Notes under the pieces: model-generated
Database searches by the model: none
What the model saw: only the letters and a program-made list of their open reading frames with translations
What the model was told of the DNA's origin: nothing
Made by a program: the position numbers and the translations under genes
Assembly (NCBI RefSeq): GCF_900113735.1
Contig: NZ_FOQM01000038.1
Coordinates: 1-64,000, forward strand
Length of the DNA stretch: 64,000 nt
Source of the DNA: Bradyrhizobium sp. Gha
GTDB lineage: Bacteria; Pseudomonadota; Alphaproteobacteria; Rhizobiales; Xanthobacteraceae
Reading direction: 5' to 3'
Part shown: piece by piece, positions 16,976-25,194 of the stretch
Layout of the letters: every line of letters begins with the position of its first letter
Position numbering within the stretch: position 1 is the stretch's first letter

Positions 16976-17356
16976 CACGGGGACTCCACAAACTTGCAAA
17001 GCGGATCAGCTTAAAACTCCGAAATGCGATTGCCTGTGAATTGCCTGTGAAGACTATCACATCGAGGAACCGCGACAACGTCGCAGAGGACCGCGCGAGG
17101 TTCCCAGGCAAAACGCCGCTGAACCTTCCTGGTCCGACGGCGACTAAGGCTGACGCGAGCGCACCCATTAACCTGCGTCTATTCCCAGCGACATGTTGCG
17201 CGACAACCTGTTCGACCTCGGAGAGCTCCACACCACTTTAGCGAGGCTGCCGGAGGGAGGGCAGATGAACGCTCGGCGAGCGGCTTGCGACTAACCGCAA
17301 ACGGCCCGCTCCCTCCCCGATGCGGGCCGTCAATGGCCAACGTCCCCGGTGCGATC
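16976..17356. other. Intergenic region between two divergent genes
   Basis: About 380 bases with no supportable gene. The only structure I see is a perfect 11-base tandem duplication of ATTGCCTGTGA at 17029-17039 and 17040-17050, upstream of the cyclase gene. A GGAAC on the minus strand near 17095 has a CGTT 19 bases on, outside the EcfG spacing, so I do not call it a promoter. Confidence 0.5.
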
Positions 17357-17977
17357 ATGAAGCTTGCCCTCATCCTTCCGCTTGCCCTTGCCGCCTTCAT
17401 CGGCGCCGCCCGGGCCGAGGAGGTCGACGATATCCACGAGGCCACCACGGCCGAAGCCGATACCTTCAACGCGCGCATCTATGCAGGCCCACCCGGCAAG
17501 ACAGCCTATGCCTGCTTCGTTCGCCGTTACGATGCCGCCCATCTGGCGCAGCATCCGAAGCAGAAAGTTGCGTCGATGAAGCTGCTGGTCTCGGCGGAGA
17601 CCTACGAAGTGGACAATCAGCTGCGCAACTCGTTCCGGATCGGCTTCCACTATCGCCACCGCAGCGGCGCTTTCGACTCCGGCGGCTCCTGCCACCACGC
17701 GGTGTTTACCAAGGACGGCAGCGAGGTGCGCCTCAACTGCGGCGTCGATTGCGAGGGCGGCGGCGTCGGCATTGCACTGTCAAAGGACGACAAGTCAGCC
17801 ATCGTGCGGCTCGAAAGCATCAGGATCTGGCCGCACAACAACCCGACTGAGGATAAGGACCGATCCCTGGTCGCAGGCCAGGACGACGGGATTTTCCGGC
17901 TCGACCGGACCGACAACAGCGAGTGCGCCGCGCTGGTGACCGACCGCAAGGAACTCGCTGCGCTGCGCCACAAGTGA
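17357..17977 (+). CDS. Secreted hypothetical protein
   Basis: A 206-residue protein I do not recognise. It starts with a Sec signal peptide (MKLALILPLALAAFIGAARA, cleavage before EEVDD). The mature chain has five cysteines (YACFVRRYD, GGSCHHAVF, NCGVDCEGGG and NSECAALV), which fits a periplasmic protein with disulfides. The start was chosen because the signal peptide begins here; a longer frame upstream lacks any ribosome site. It lies directly before the DsrE-like gene in the same direction. Confidence 0.75.
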   Translation: MKLALILPLALAAFIGAARAEEVDDIHEATTAEADTFNARIYAGPPGKTAYACFVRRYDAAHLAQHPKQKVASMKLLVSAETYEVDNQLRNSFRIGFHYRHRSGAFDSGGSCHHAVFTKDGSEVRLNCGVDCEGGGVGIALSKDDKSAIVRLESIRIWPHNNPTEDKDRSLVAGQDDGIFRLDRTDNSECAALVTDRKELAALRHK

Positions 17978-18005
17978 CATGCCTCCGGCAAATCAGGAGA
18001 TCATC

Positions 18006-18455
18006 ATGAACCGCCGGAACGTCTTGTGGAGCACCGTCTCGGCGCTTGGCGCAGCCTTTGCGGCCTCGCGCGCCAAAGCGGCGACTGAAGCCACCAAGTC
18101 GGACAAGCTGAAGGTCGTCTATCACCTGGCTGACGCCGACAAGGTCAATTTCGTGCTCGGCAACATCCAGAACCACATCGACGGCGTCGGGGGTCCCGAC
18201 CACGTCAAGCTCGCGCTTGTCATCCACGGGCCGGCGTTGAAGGCGTTCCACCGGGCGCAGGCCAACCCCGACGTCAGCGGGCGCATCAGCAATTTCGCGA
18301 AGGACGGCGTCGAGCTCGCCGCCTGCGCCAACACCATCAAGGCGCAGAACATCAAGCTGACCGATCTGCTCCCGGGGTTCGTGAGTGCGGAGAAGGGCGG
18401 CGTGGTTCGTCTCGCCGAGCTTCAGTCGCAGGGTTATCTGTATTTGCGGCCGTAA
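18006..18455 (+). CDS. DsrE/DsrF-like family protein with Tat-type leader
   Basis: A 149-residue exported protein. The N-terminus MNRRNVLWSTVSALGAAFAA has a twin arginine followed by a hydrophobic stretch and an AKA-type cleavage site. The mature part shows the DsrE fold: KLKVVYHLADADKVNFVLGN, DHVKLALVIHGPALKAF and the cysteine in GVELAACANTIKAQNI that is conserved in DsrE sulfur-relay proteins. The function is unknown. An AGGAGATC ribosome site lies just upstream of the ATG, 28 bases after the previous gene. Confidence 0.83.
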   Translation: MNRRNVLWSTVSALGAAFAASRAKAATEATKSDKLKVVYHLADADKVNFVLGNIQNHIDGVGGPDHVKLALVIHGPALKAFHRAQANPDVSGRISNFAKDGVELAACANTIKAQNIKLTDLLPGFVSAEKGGVVRLAELQSQGYLYLRP

Positions 18456-18479
18456 CGGTTGCCGCGAATTCGCTGCGCT

Positions 18480-18598
18480 CCCTCCCCGGCTTGCGGGGGA
18501 GGGTTGGGGAGAGGGTGTCTCCGCGACGGGACAATCCCCTGGAGGAAAAAGCCCTCACCCGCGCCTTCGGCGCGACCTCTCCCGCAAGCGGGCGAGGT
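18480..18598. repeat. Family C palindromic repeat
   Basis: Begins with a CCTCCCCGGCTTGCGGGGGA hairpin and ends with CTCTCCCGCAAGCGGGCGAG, with CCTCACCCGCGCCTTCGGCG between them. This is the rhizobial repeat often found at gene ends, and it could act as a 3' hairpin for the DsrE gene. Confidence 0.75.
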
Positions 18599-18643
18599 AA
18601 GGTGGAGCCCGCACAGTCACCTCCCAACTCACTTCGACCGGCC

Positions 18644-18673
18644 TTGACATACCCATAACTCCACGGTTATGAA
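18644..18673 (+). promoter_or_regulatory. Sigma-70-type promoter of the arsR operon
   Basis: TTGACA at 18644-18649 is a perfect -35 box, and TATGAA at 18668-18673 matches four of six -10 positions with an 18-base spacer. It overlaps the first operator, as expected for repression by steric blocking. Confidence 0.6.
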
Positions 18674-18697
18674 TGGATCCATAACCTTCGAGTTATA
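18654..18697 (+). promoter_or_regulatory. Two tandem operators for the ArsR-type repressor
   Basis: CATAAC-N6-GTTATG at 18654-18671 is a perfect inverted repeat. CATAAC-N6-GTTATA at 18680-18697 repeats it exactly 26 bases downstream with one end mismatch. The first covers the spacer and -10 region, and the second lies between the -10 box and the start codon at 18705. The pattern predicts autorepression by two dimers. Confidence 0.65.
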
Positions 18698-18704
18698 GAT
18701 CCCG

Positions 18705-19028
18705 ATGTCCACCGCCCCCGACCTCCTGTTCCGGACACTCGCCGACCCCACAAGGCGGGCGATCTTCGAGCGGCTTTGCCGCGAGGGCGAGCAGACGGTC
18801 GGGGCCCTGACGGCGACATCAGGCGTTTCCCAGCCGGCGGTCTCAAAACATCTGGGCGCGCTGAAGCAGGCGGGCCTGGTGCGTGACCGCCACGAAGGAC
18901 GCCAGACCCATTACAGCGCGCAGCCTGGTGCGCTCAATCCACTGATCGACTGGACCAGCCAGATGGCGGGCTTCTGGCAGAACCGGCTCGATGCGCTCGA
19001 CGATCTCCTCAAGAGGATGGACCAATGA
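18705..19028 (+). CDS. ArsR-family transcriptional regulator
   Basis: A 107-residue winged-helix repressor. The core DLLFRTLADPTRRAIFERLC and SGVSQPAVSKHLGALKQAGL is the standard ArsR helix-turn-helix. There is no CxC metal-binding motif, so it is not an arsenic sensor; it belongs to the group paired with AHSA1/SRPBCC proteins. Its stop overlaps the start of the SRPBCC gene (ATGA). It probably binds the two palindromes just upstream. Confidence 0.92.
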   Translation: MSTAPDLLFRTLADPTRRAIFERLCREGEQTVGALTATSGVSQPAVSKHLGALKQAGLVRDRHEGRQTHYSAQPGALNPLIDWTSQMAGFWQNRLDALDDLLKRMDQ

Positions 19029-19456
19029 CCGAAGCTGCGACCGAGACACGTTCCGTGGTGATCGAGCGGGAATTTGCCTTTCCTGCGGAGCGGCTGTGGC
19101 GCGCGCTGACGCAGCCGCACCTGATCGAGGAATGGCTGATGAAGAACGACTTCAAGCCATCGGTGGGTCATCGCTTCAATCTGCGCGGCGAATGGGGCGG
19201 TGTGCTGGACTGCGAGGTGCTCGCCATCGAACCGCAACGCTCGCTCGCCTACACCTGGAATTTCACGCACGAGGACGCGGCCTACGACCTCAAGAGCATC
19301 GTGACGTTCACGCTCACCCCGCGGGGATCAGGCACGCATCTGCGCGTCGAGCAGGCAGGCTTCCGGCCCAGCCAGAAGCAGGCCTATGGCGGTGCGCATG
19401 CCGGCTGGAAGCAGTTTTTCACCAAGCTGGACGAGTTGCTGGCGCGGACCGAATAG
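19025..19456 (+). CDS. SRPBCC/AHSA1-domain protein
   Basis: A 143-residue START-like protein with a hydrophobic ligand cavity. Typical motifs are VIEREFAFPAERLWRALTQP, HLIEEWLMKNDFKP and YTWNFTHEDAAYDLKSIVTF. The ligand is unknown. It is translationally coupled to arsR; this arsR-SRPBCC pair is common in bacteria. Confidence 0.88.
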   Translation: MTEAATETRSVVIEREFAFPAERLWRALTQPHLIEEWLMKNDFKPSVGHRFNLRGEWGGVLDCEVLAIEPQRSLAYTWNFTHEDAAYDLKSIVTFTLTPRGSGTHLRVEQAGFRPSQKQAYGGAHAGWKQFFTKLDELLARTE

Positions 19457-19501
19457 TCCGGCCAACAACGACCATTCGCAACATCACCAGGGAAAATCGA
19501 G

Positions 19502-19714
19502 ATGAATTCGAACATGTGGATCCGGCATATCCATCGCTGGCTGTCGGTTGCCTTCACGCTTGCCGTGATCGCCAACATCGTTGCGCTGACCATGCAGATT
19601 CAAGCGGCATGGATCGGACTGTTGGCTTTCGTGCCGCTGATCCCGCTGCTCGCGACCGGGCTCTATCTGTTCGCACTGCCCTATCTTGGCCGCTCCAGCG
19701 AGGCGCGATCATGA
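19502..19714 (+). CDS. Small two-helix membrane protein
   Basis: A 70-residue protein with two hydrophobic segments (VAFTLAVIANIVALTMQIQA and LLAFVPLIPLLATGLYLFAL). I recognise no family. It lies in the arsR operon and its stop overlaps the next ATG (ATGA), which supports co-translation and makes it a real gene. Confidence 0.75.
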   Translation: MNSNMWIRHIHRWLSVAFTLAVIANIVALTMQIQAAWIGLLAFVPLIPLLATGLYLFALPYLGRSSEARS

Positions 19715-20142
19715 AGAAGGCCGTGACCGCAAAGAAGAAAGAAGCGGATGAGCCGTCACCGTCAAAGCTGATCGACGGTCGGATCAAGGAGCTCGGCGAC
19801 TGGCGCGGCGAGACGCTGAAACGCGTCCGCGCGCTGATCAAGGAGGCCGATCCTGAGGTGGTCGAGGAATGGAAATGGCGCGGCGTGCCCGTGTGGGAGC
19901 ACGACGGCATCATCTGCACCGGCGAGACCTACAAGACCGTGGTGAAGCTGACCTTTGCCAGGGGCGCGGCGCTGGACGATCCGGCCGGCCTGTTCAACTC
20001 GAGCCTCGACGGCAACGTGCGGCGCGCGATCGATATCGGCGAGGGCGCTGATATCAACGAGAAGGCGCTGAAGGCGCTGATCCGCGCGGCGGTGGAGCTG
20101 AATGCGGCGAAGAAGAAGCCGGCGAAGAAGCGATCGGCTTAG
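19711..20142 (+). CDS. DUF1801 domain protein
   Basis: A 143-residue soluble protein. The centre (RVRALIKEADPEVVEEWKWR, then GVPVWEHDGIICTGETYKTV) is the DUF1801 pattern, a YdhG-like fold of unknown role. Both termini are lysine-rich (KKAVTAKKKEADE and AAKKKPAKKRSA). The start overlaps the membrane gene, and it closes the arsR operon. A longer frame entering from upstream overlaps the SRPBCC gene and was discarded. Confidence 0.85.
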   Translation: MKKAVTAKKKEADEPSPSKLIDGRIKELGDWRGETLKRVRALIKEADPEVVEEWKWRGVPVWEHDGIICTGETYKTVVKLTFARGAALDDPAGLFNSSLDGNVRRAIDIGEGADINEKALKALIRAAVELNAAKKKPAKKRSA

Positions 20143-20170
20143 GCCGCCTTGGGCGCGGCCACGAGAGCCT

Positions 20171-20314
20171 TCCCTTCTCCCTCGTGGGAGAAGGTGGCGC
20201 GAAGCGCCGGATGAGGGGTCTCTATCGACACGGGAATCTGCGGAGAGATACCCCTCACCGGAGTGAGTTTGTGTCTCCCGCCGTTGCTGCCCTCTGCCGC
20301 AGCGGGCGAGGGCA
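20171..20314. repeat. Family C palindromic repeat
   Basis: Arms TTCTCCCTCGTGGGAGAAGG and CCGCAGCGGGCGAGGG with GGATGAGGGGTCTCT between them. It occupies the gap between the convergent DUF1801 and spoVR genes, where it could terminate both transcripts. Confidence 0.65.
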
Positions 20315-20358
20315 CATCAATGCGCACCTCGCCATGTTGCTAAGGTAGCCCGCCGCCC

Positions 20359-21897
20359 TCACGCCACCGCGGCTGCTATGGGACGCGGGCTGACGACGTA
20401 TTCGCGCAGCACCTTGTCGTTAGCGTCGACCTCGATCAGCGCGACGTCGTAGGTCCAGAGATCGGCGAGATGCTGGAGTACCCGCTTGGCATCGGTCTCG
20501 TTGAGCTGCGACCCCTTGATGACGCGGTGATGCAGGATCAGACGGCGGTCGCCGGAGAGATCGACGTCGACCACCTCGATATTTGCATCGATGAAGCCGA
20601 CATCGTGCTGCCGCGCCAGCTCGCGGCGAACCCGGCGGAAGCCGCGCTCGTCATGGATGGCATCGACGCGGATGCCGGCGCGCTCCTCGGGATCGTCGTG
20701 CAGGTGGAACATGCGGAAGTGCCGCATCAGCTTCGGACTCAGGAACTGGCCGATGAAGCTCTCGTCACGATAATTGGCCCAGACGTCGCGCAGCACGCCC
20801 ATCACGTCGTTCCTGCCGGCGATATCGGGGAACCACTCGCGGTCCTCATCTTCCGGATTGGTGACGATGCGCTCGATGTCCTGCATCATCGCGAAGCCGA
20901 GCGCATAGGGATTGAAGCCGGAGAAGCGCGGATCGTCGAATTCGGGCTGGAACACCACGTTGGTGTGCGATCCCAGGAATTCGAGGAAGTTGCCGTCGGT
21001 GATGCGGCCCTGCTGATGCAGCTTACTCATGATGCGATAGTGGACGTAGGTCGCCGTCCCCTCATTCATCACCTTGGTCTGGCTCTGCGGATAGAAATAT
21101 TGCGCAATGTGGCGGACGATGCGCAGGAGCTCGCGCTGCCAGGGCGCCAGCCTTGGCGCGCTCTTCTCCAGGAAATAGAGCAGGTTTTCCTGCGGCAGGC
21201 CGAGCAGCTTGCGGCGTCGTTCGAGCGAGATCGCGGTCCGGGCCTTCGAGGCGCCCTTGGGCACGGTGCGCCAGAGGTCGTTGAAAATCTCCTCCTCGTG
21301 CTGACGGCGACGCCCTGCCCGCTTTTCTTCCTCGCGCAGATCCAACTGCTTCTTGCCGGGATAGCGGTCGATGCCGTGCGACATCAGCGCATGCGCGGCA
21401 TCCAGCGTGCGCTCGACCTCGGTGCGGCCGTAGCGCTCCTCGCACTGCATGACGTAGTTCTTGGCGAAATCCAGATAGTCCAGAATCCCTTCCGCATCGG
21501 TCCACTGCTTGAACAGATAATTGTTCTTGAAGAAGTGGTTGTGACCGAAGGCAGCGTGCGCGATCACCAGCGTCTGCATCGTCGCCGTGTTCTCCTCCAT
21601 GAGGTAGGAGATGCAGGGCGAGGAGTTGATCACGATCTCATAGGCAAGGCCCATCAGGCCCTTGCGGTAGGAGGCCTCGTGATATGCGAAGTGCTTGCCG
21701 AACGACCAGTGCTTGTAGAACAGCGGCATGCCGACGGAGGAATAGGCATCCAGCATCTGCTCGGCGGTGATGACCTCGATCTGGTTCGGGTAGACGTCGA
21801 GTCCGAGATCCTTCAGCGCCACCTCCTCGCACGCATCGGTAATGCGCTGCAAGGTGTGGAAATCCCAATCGGCGCCTTCGAACAAGCGTTCCGTCAT
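20359..21897 (-). CDS. spoVR: SpoVR family protein
   Basis: A 512-residue protein of the SpoVR/YcgB family. The N-terminus MTERLFEGADWDFHTLQRIT and the conserved YPNQIEVITAEQMLDAYSSV and EGTATYVHYRI place it clearly. The biochemical role is unknown. In Bacillus a homologue affects the spore cortex, while in non-sporulating bacteria it accompanies PrkA and YeaH as part of a starvation/stress module. Its start overlaps the yeaH stop by four bases. Confidence 0.92.
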   Translation of the reverse strand: MTERLFEGADWDFHTLQRITDACEEVALKDLGLDVYPNQIEVITAEQMLDAYSSVGMPLFYKHWSFGKHFAYHEASYRKGLMGLAYEIVINSSPCISYLMEENTATMQTLVIAHAAFGHNHFFKNNYLFKQWTDAEGILDYLDFAKNYVMQCEERYGRTEVERTLDAAHALMSHGIDRYPGKKQLDLREEEKRAGRRRQHEEEIFNDLWRTVPKGASKARTAISLERRRKLLGLPQENLLYFLEKSAPRLAPWQRELLRIVRHIAQYFYPQSQTKVMNEGTATYVHYRIMSKLHQQGRITDGNFLEFLGSHTNVVFQPEFDDPRFSGFNPYALGFAMMQDIERIVTNPEDEDREWFPDIAGRNDVMGVLRDVWANYRDESFIGQFLSPKLMRHFRMFHLHDDPEERAGIRVDAIHDERGFRRVRRELARQHDVGFIDANIEVVDVDLSGDRRLILHHRVIKGSQLNETDAKRVLQHLADLWTYDVALIEVDANDKVLREYVVSPRPIAAAVA

Positions 21898-23177
21898 GGA
21901 GCGGCTTTCTCCTGGGCAGTTTCGCGGCGCTGGAACAGATCGTGGAATACCGGAAAGATCTCGCTGCGCTCAGAGACCTTGCGCATCGAAAGCGGTGCGC
22001 CAGAGTTGCGGAGGCGCTCGTAGAGGGTCCAGAGCGAGGAATCGGAAAGATCGAAGGCGCTGCCGCCGGATTCCCCGACCTCGAGATAGGCGAAGAACTG
22101 GCAGACCGGCAGTATCTTTTCGGTCAGCAAGAGGCCGGTGAGCTCGCCGTCGGAATAGGAATTGTCGCCGTCGGAGGCTTGCGCGGCATAGATGTTCCAG
22201 TCCGACGGATTGAAGCGCTCGCGCACGATCTCGTGCATCGCCTGCAGCGCGCTGGAGACCAGTGTGCCGCCGGAGGCCGGACCGTAGAAGAAGGTCTGCT
22301 CGTCGACCTCTTCGGCGCGATCGGTGTGGCGGATGAAGACGATCTCGACATGCTTGTAGCGCCGCTTGAGGAACACGTAGAGCAGCATGTAGAAGCGCTT
22401 TGCCAGATCCTTCATGTGCTCGGACATCGAGCCCGACACGTCCATCAGGCAGAACATCACGGCCTGCGCGACCGGCCGCGGCATCTTCTCGTAGCGGCGG
22501 TAGCGGATGTCGAGCGGGTCGATGAAGGGAATGCGCTTGGTCTTGGCCTTCAGCTTTTCGAGCCGGGCGACAAGCTCGGCGCGCTCGTCCTCGTCGGTGC
22601 AGGCCTCAATCGCGGCTTCCAGCTCCTCGACCTCGTCCTTGCGCGGACGCTTGAGCGCGATGCGGCGGGCAAGCGCGAGCTTCACCGTTCGGCTCACCGA
22701 GATGTTGGCGGGCGAACCCGACGTGGTGTAGCCGGCGCGCTGGATGCCTTCGCTCTCGGTCTGCGCGATCTTGCGCTTGGCCAAATCAGGCAGTTCGAGA
22801 TCATCCAGGAAGAGATCGACGAATTCATCGCGGCTCAGCACGAAGCGGAAGGCATCTTCGCTGTCGCCCTCACCCGGTCCGGAATCCTTGGCGCTGCCCT
22901 GGCCCTGGCGCTGGAGATAGTCGCCCTCGATGAACTTCTTGTTGCCGGGCAGCACCATGTCCCGCGTTCCGCCTTCACGGCGGAAACGCGGCTCGTGCAT
23001 CCCGTCGAGCGGGATCGTGACCTCACCACCCTCCAGGACGTCCTTGATTTCGCGTTCCTGCGAGGTCTTCTTGACGGCGCCCTGCACCAGGGATTTGGCA
23101 CGACGCAAGAACCGCTGGCGGTTCTCAAGACTCTTGCCGCCTGGATTCAGGCGCCTGTCAATGATGTGAATGGCCAC
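21894..23177 (-). CDS. yeaH: YeaH/YhbH family protein (DUF444, VWA-like)
   Basis: A 427-residue protein with a von Willebrand A-type fold in its C-terminal half. The MIDAS metal motif is DVSGSMS within MFCLMDVSGSMSEHMKDLAK, and the TLVSSAL element supplies the distal threonine. The N-terminus MAIHIIDRRLNPGGKSLENR is standard. YeaH is thought to work with the PrkA kinase. The gene lies 13 bases after prkA and overlaps spoVR, so the three are co-transcribed. Confidence 0.92.
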   Translation of the reverse strand: MAIHIIDRRLNPGGKSLENRQRFLRRAKSLVQGAVKKTSQEREIKDVLEGGEVTIPLDGMHEPRFRREGGTRDMVLPGNKKFIEGDYLQRQGQGSAKDSGPGEGDSEDAFRFVLSRDEFVDLFLDDLELPDLAKRKIAQTESEGIQRAGYTTSGSPANISVSRTVKLALARRIALKRPRKDEVEELEAAIEACTDEDERAELVARLEKLKAKTKRIPFIDPLDIRYRRYEKMPRPVAQAVMFCLMDVSGSMSEHMKDLAKRFYMLLYVFLKRRYKHVEIVFIRHTDRAEEVDEQTFFYGPASGGTLVSSALQAMHEIVRERFNPSDWNIYAAQASDGDNSYSDGELTGLLLTEKILPVCQFFAYLEVGESGGSAFDLSDSSLWTLYERLRNSGAPLSMRKVSERSEIFPVFHDLFQRRETAQEKAAP

Positions 23178-23190
23178 TTTCTCATCCGCC

Positions 23191-25134
23191 TCAACCGGCT
23201 TGCTTCACGCGCATGTACCATTCGACCAGTCGGCGAACCTGACGCTCGGTGTAGCCACGCTCCACCATGCGTGCGACGAACTCGCCGTGCTTCTTCTCCG
23301 TCTCGCCGTCCTTCTTCGAACCGAACGAGATGACCGGAAGCAGGTCCTCGACCTGAGAGAATATCCGCTTTTCGATCACATCGCGAATCTTCTCATAGGA
23401 GGTCCAGGTCGGATTCTTGCCGCCGTTCTGGGCCCGGGAGCGTAACGAGAATTTGACGACCTCGTTCCGGAAGTCCTTGGGGTTGGCGATGCCCGCCGGC
23501 TTCTCGATTTTCGTCAGCTCTTGGTTCAAAAGCTCGCGATCGAGCAGCTGGCCCGTATCAGGGTCCTTGAAGTCCTGATCCTCGATCCAGGCATCGGCGT
23601 AATCGACGTAACGGTCGAACAGGTTCTGGCCGTAATCCGAGTAGGATTCCAGATAGGCTTTCTGGATCTCGTTGCCGATGAATTCGGCGTAGCGCGGCGC
23701 GAGCTCGGCCTTGATGAATTCGAGATAGCGCTTCTCGACTTCCTCGGGCAGCTGCTCCCTGCGGATCGACTGCTCCAGCGCGTACATCAGGTGCACGGCA
23801 TCGGCGGCGACTTCCTGCGGATCGTGATTGAAGGTCGCAGCCAGTATCTTGAAGGCAAAGCGGGTGGAAACGCCGTCCATGCCCTCATCGACGCCGGCGG
23901 CATCGCGATATTCCTGGACGCTGCGCGCCTTGGGATCGGATTCCTTCAGGCTCTCGCCGTCGTAGACCCGCATCTTGCCGAACAGCGTCGAGTTCTCGTG
24001 CTTGCGCAGGCGCGACATCACCGAGAATCGCGCCAGCGTCTCCAAGGTCGAGGGCGCGCAGGGGGCTGACGCGAGCTCGGAGCCCTGGATCAGTTTCTCG
24101 TAGATCTTCTGTTCTTCGGTGACGCGCAGGCAGTACGGCACCTTGATGACGCAGATGCGGTCGATGAAGGCTTCGTTGTTCTTGTTGGACTTGAAGCTCG
24201 CCCATTCCGCTTCGTTGGAGTGCGCGAGGATGACGCCGGTGAACGGGATCGCGCCGATATTCTCGGTGCCGATATAGTTACCTTCCTGCGTTGCGGTCAG
24301 CAACGGGTGCAGCATCTTGATCGGCGCCTTGAACATCTCGACGAACTCCAGCACGCCCTGGTTGGCGCGGTTGAGGCCGCCCGAATAGCTGTAGGCGTCG
24401 GGATCGTTCTGAGCGTAGGTCTCGAGCTTGCGGATATCGACCTTGCCGACGAGCGAGGAGATGTCCTGGTTGTTCTCGTCACCGGGCTCGGTCTTGGAGA
24501 TTGCGATCTGGCGCAACCGCGACGGCTGGATTTTTGCGACTCTGAACTGGGAGATGTCGCCGCCGAAAGCTTCGAGCCGCTTGTAGCACCACGGGCTCAT
24601 CAGACCGGTGAGACGCCGGCGCGGAATGCCATACTTCTCTTCCAGCATCGGACCGAGATGATCGGGATCGAACAGGCTGAGGGGGCTCTCGAACACTGGC
24701 GAGAGTTCGTCGCCGGCCTTGAGCACGTAGATCGGATGGACTTCCATCAGCGACTTCAGCCGCTCGGCGAGCGAGGATTTGCCGCCGCCGACGGGCCCGA
24801 GCAGATAGAGAATCTGCTTGCGCTCCTCCAAGCCCTGCGCCGCATGGCGGAAGAAGCCGACGATGCGCTCGATGGTTTCTTCCATGCCGTAGAAGCCGGC
24901 AAAGGCCGGATAGGTACGGATGGTGCGGTTCAAAAAAATACGGCCAAGGCGTGGGTCCTTGGCCGTGTCAATCGTCTGGGGCTCGCCGATCGCCGCTAGT
25001 AGCCGTTCGGCCGCGTTCGCGTATTTCATGGGATCGCTTCGACACGATTCCAGATATTCCGCCATCGACATGTCGTGCTGGCTTCTCGCCTCGAACGACC
25101 GAGCGAAAGCATTGAATAGAGAATCGTTGTACAT
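23191..25134 (-). CDS. prkA: PrkA-type serine protein kinase (AAA+)
   Basis: A 647-residue protein like E. coli YeaG. An AAA+ domain with the Walker A site LLGPVGGGKSSLAERLK lies near residues 110-125, followed by the PrkA kinase-like C-terminal domain. The start at 25134 (MYNDSLFNAFARSFEARSQH) has a GAGAGGG ribosome site. It heads the prkA-yeaH-spoVR operon. In enterobacteria the same operon depends on the RpoS stress sigma factor; here a perfect EcfG promoter lies 35 bases upstream of the start, so the equivalent alphaproteobacterial control is predicted. Confidence 0.93.
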   Translation of the reverse strand: MYNDSLFNAFARSFEARSQHDMSMAEYLESCRSDPMKYANAAERLLAAIGEPQTIDTAKDPRLGRIFLNRTIRTYPAFAGFYGMEETIERIVGFFRHAAQGLEERKQILYLLGPVGGGKSSLAERLKSLMEVHPIYVLKAGDELSPVFESPLSLFDPDHLGPMLEEKYGIPRRRLTGLMSPWCYKRLEAFGGDISQFRVAKIQPSRLRQIAISKTEPGDENNQDISSLVGKVDIRKLETYAQNDPDAYSYSGGLNRANQGVLEFVEMFKAPIKMLHPLLTATQEGNYIGTENIGAIPFTGVILAHSNEAEWASFKSNKNNEAFIDRICVIKVPYCLRVTEEQKIYEKLIQGSELASAPCAPSTLETLARFSVMSRLRKHENSTLFGKMRVYDGESLKESDPKARSVQEYRDAAGVDEGMDGVSTRFAFKILAATFNHDPQEVAADAVHLMYALEQSIRREQLPEEVEKRYLEFIKAELAPRYAEFIGNEIQKAYLESYSDYGQNLFDRYVDYADAWIEDQDFKDPDTGQLLDRELLNQELTKIEKPAGIANPKDFRNEVVKFSLRSRAQNGGKNPTWTSYEKIRDVIEKRIFSQVEDLLPVISFGSKKDGETEKKHGEFVARMVERGYTERQVRRLVEWYMRVKQAG

Positions 25135-25168
25135 GATCCCTCTCCGCGTGAGTTCCGCTACAAGCTGA

Positions 25169-25194
25169 AACGAAAGCAGTTGCTGGACCGTTCC
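25169..25194 (-). promoter_or_regulatory. EcfG (general stress sigma) promoter of prkA-yeaH-spoVR
   Basis: On the minus strand GGAAC (25194-25190), 17 bases, then CGTT (25172-25169). This equals the published EcfG consensus GGAAC-N16/17-cgTT at every position. It would start transcription near 25162, leaving a leader of about 28 bases before prkA. Confidence 0.78.

Noticed and set aside
17070..17100. Minus-strand GGAAC followed by CGTT upstream of the cyclase fusion gene
   Set aside because: The spacer is 19 bases, outside the 16-17 expected for EcfG promoters.
17041..17241. Plus-strand frame of 66 codons between the cyclase fusion and the secreted hypothetical protein
   Set aside because: No ribosome site, low-complexity Thr/Ala/Pro composition and no recognisable family.
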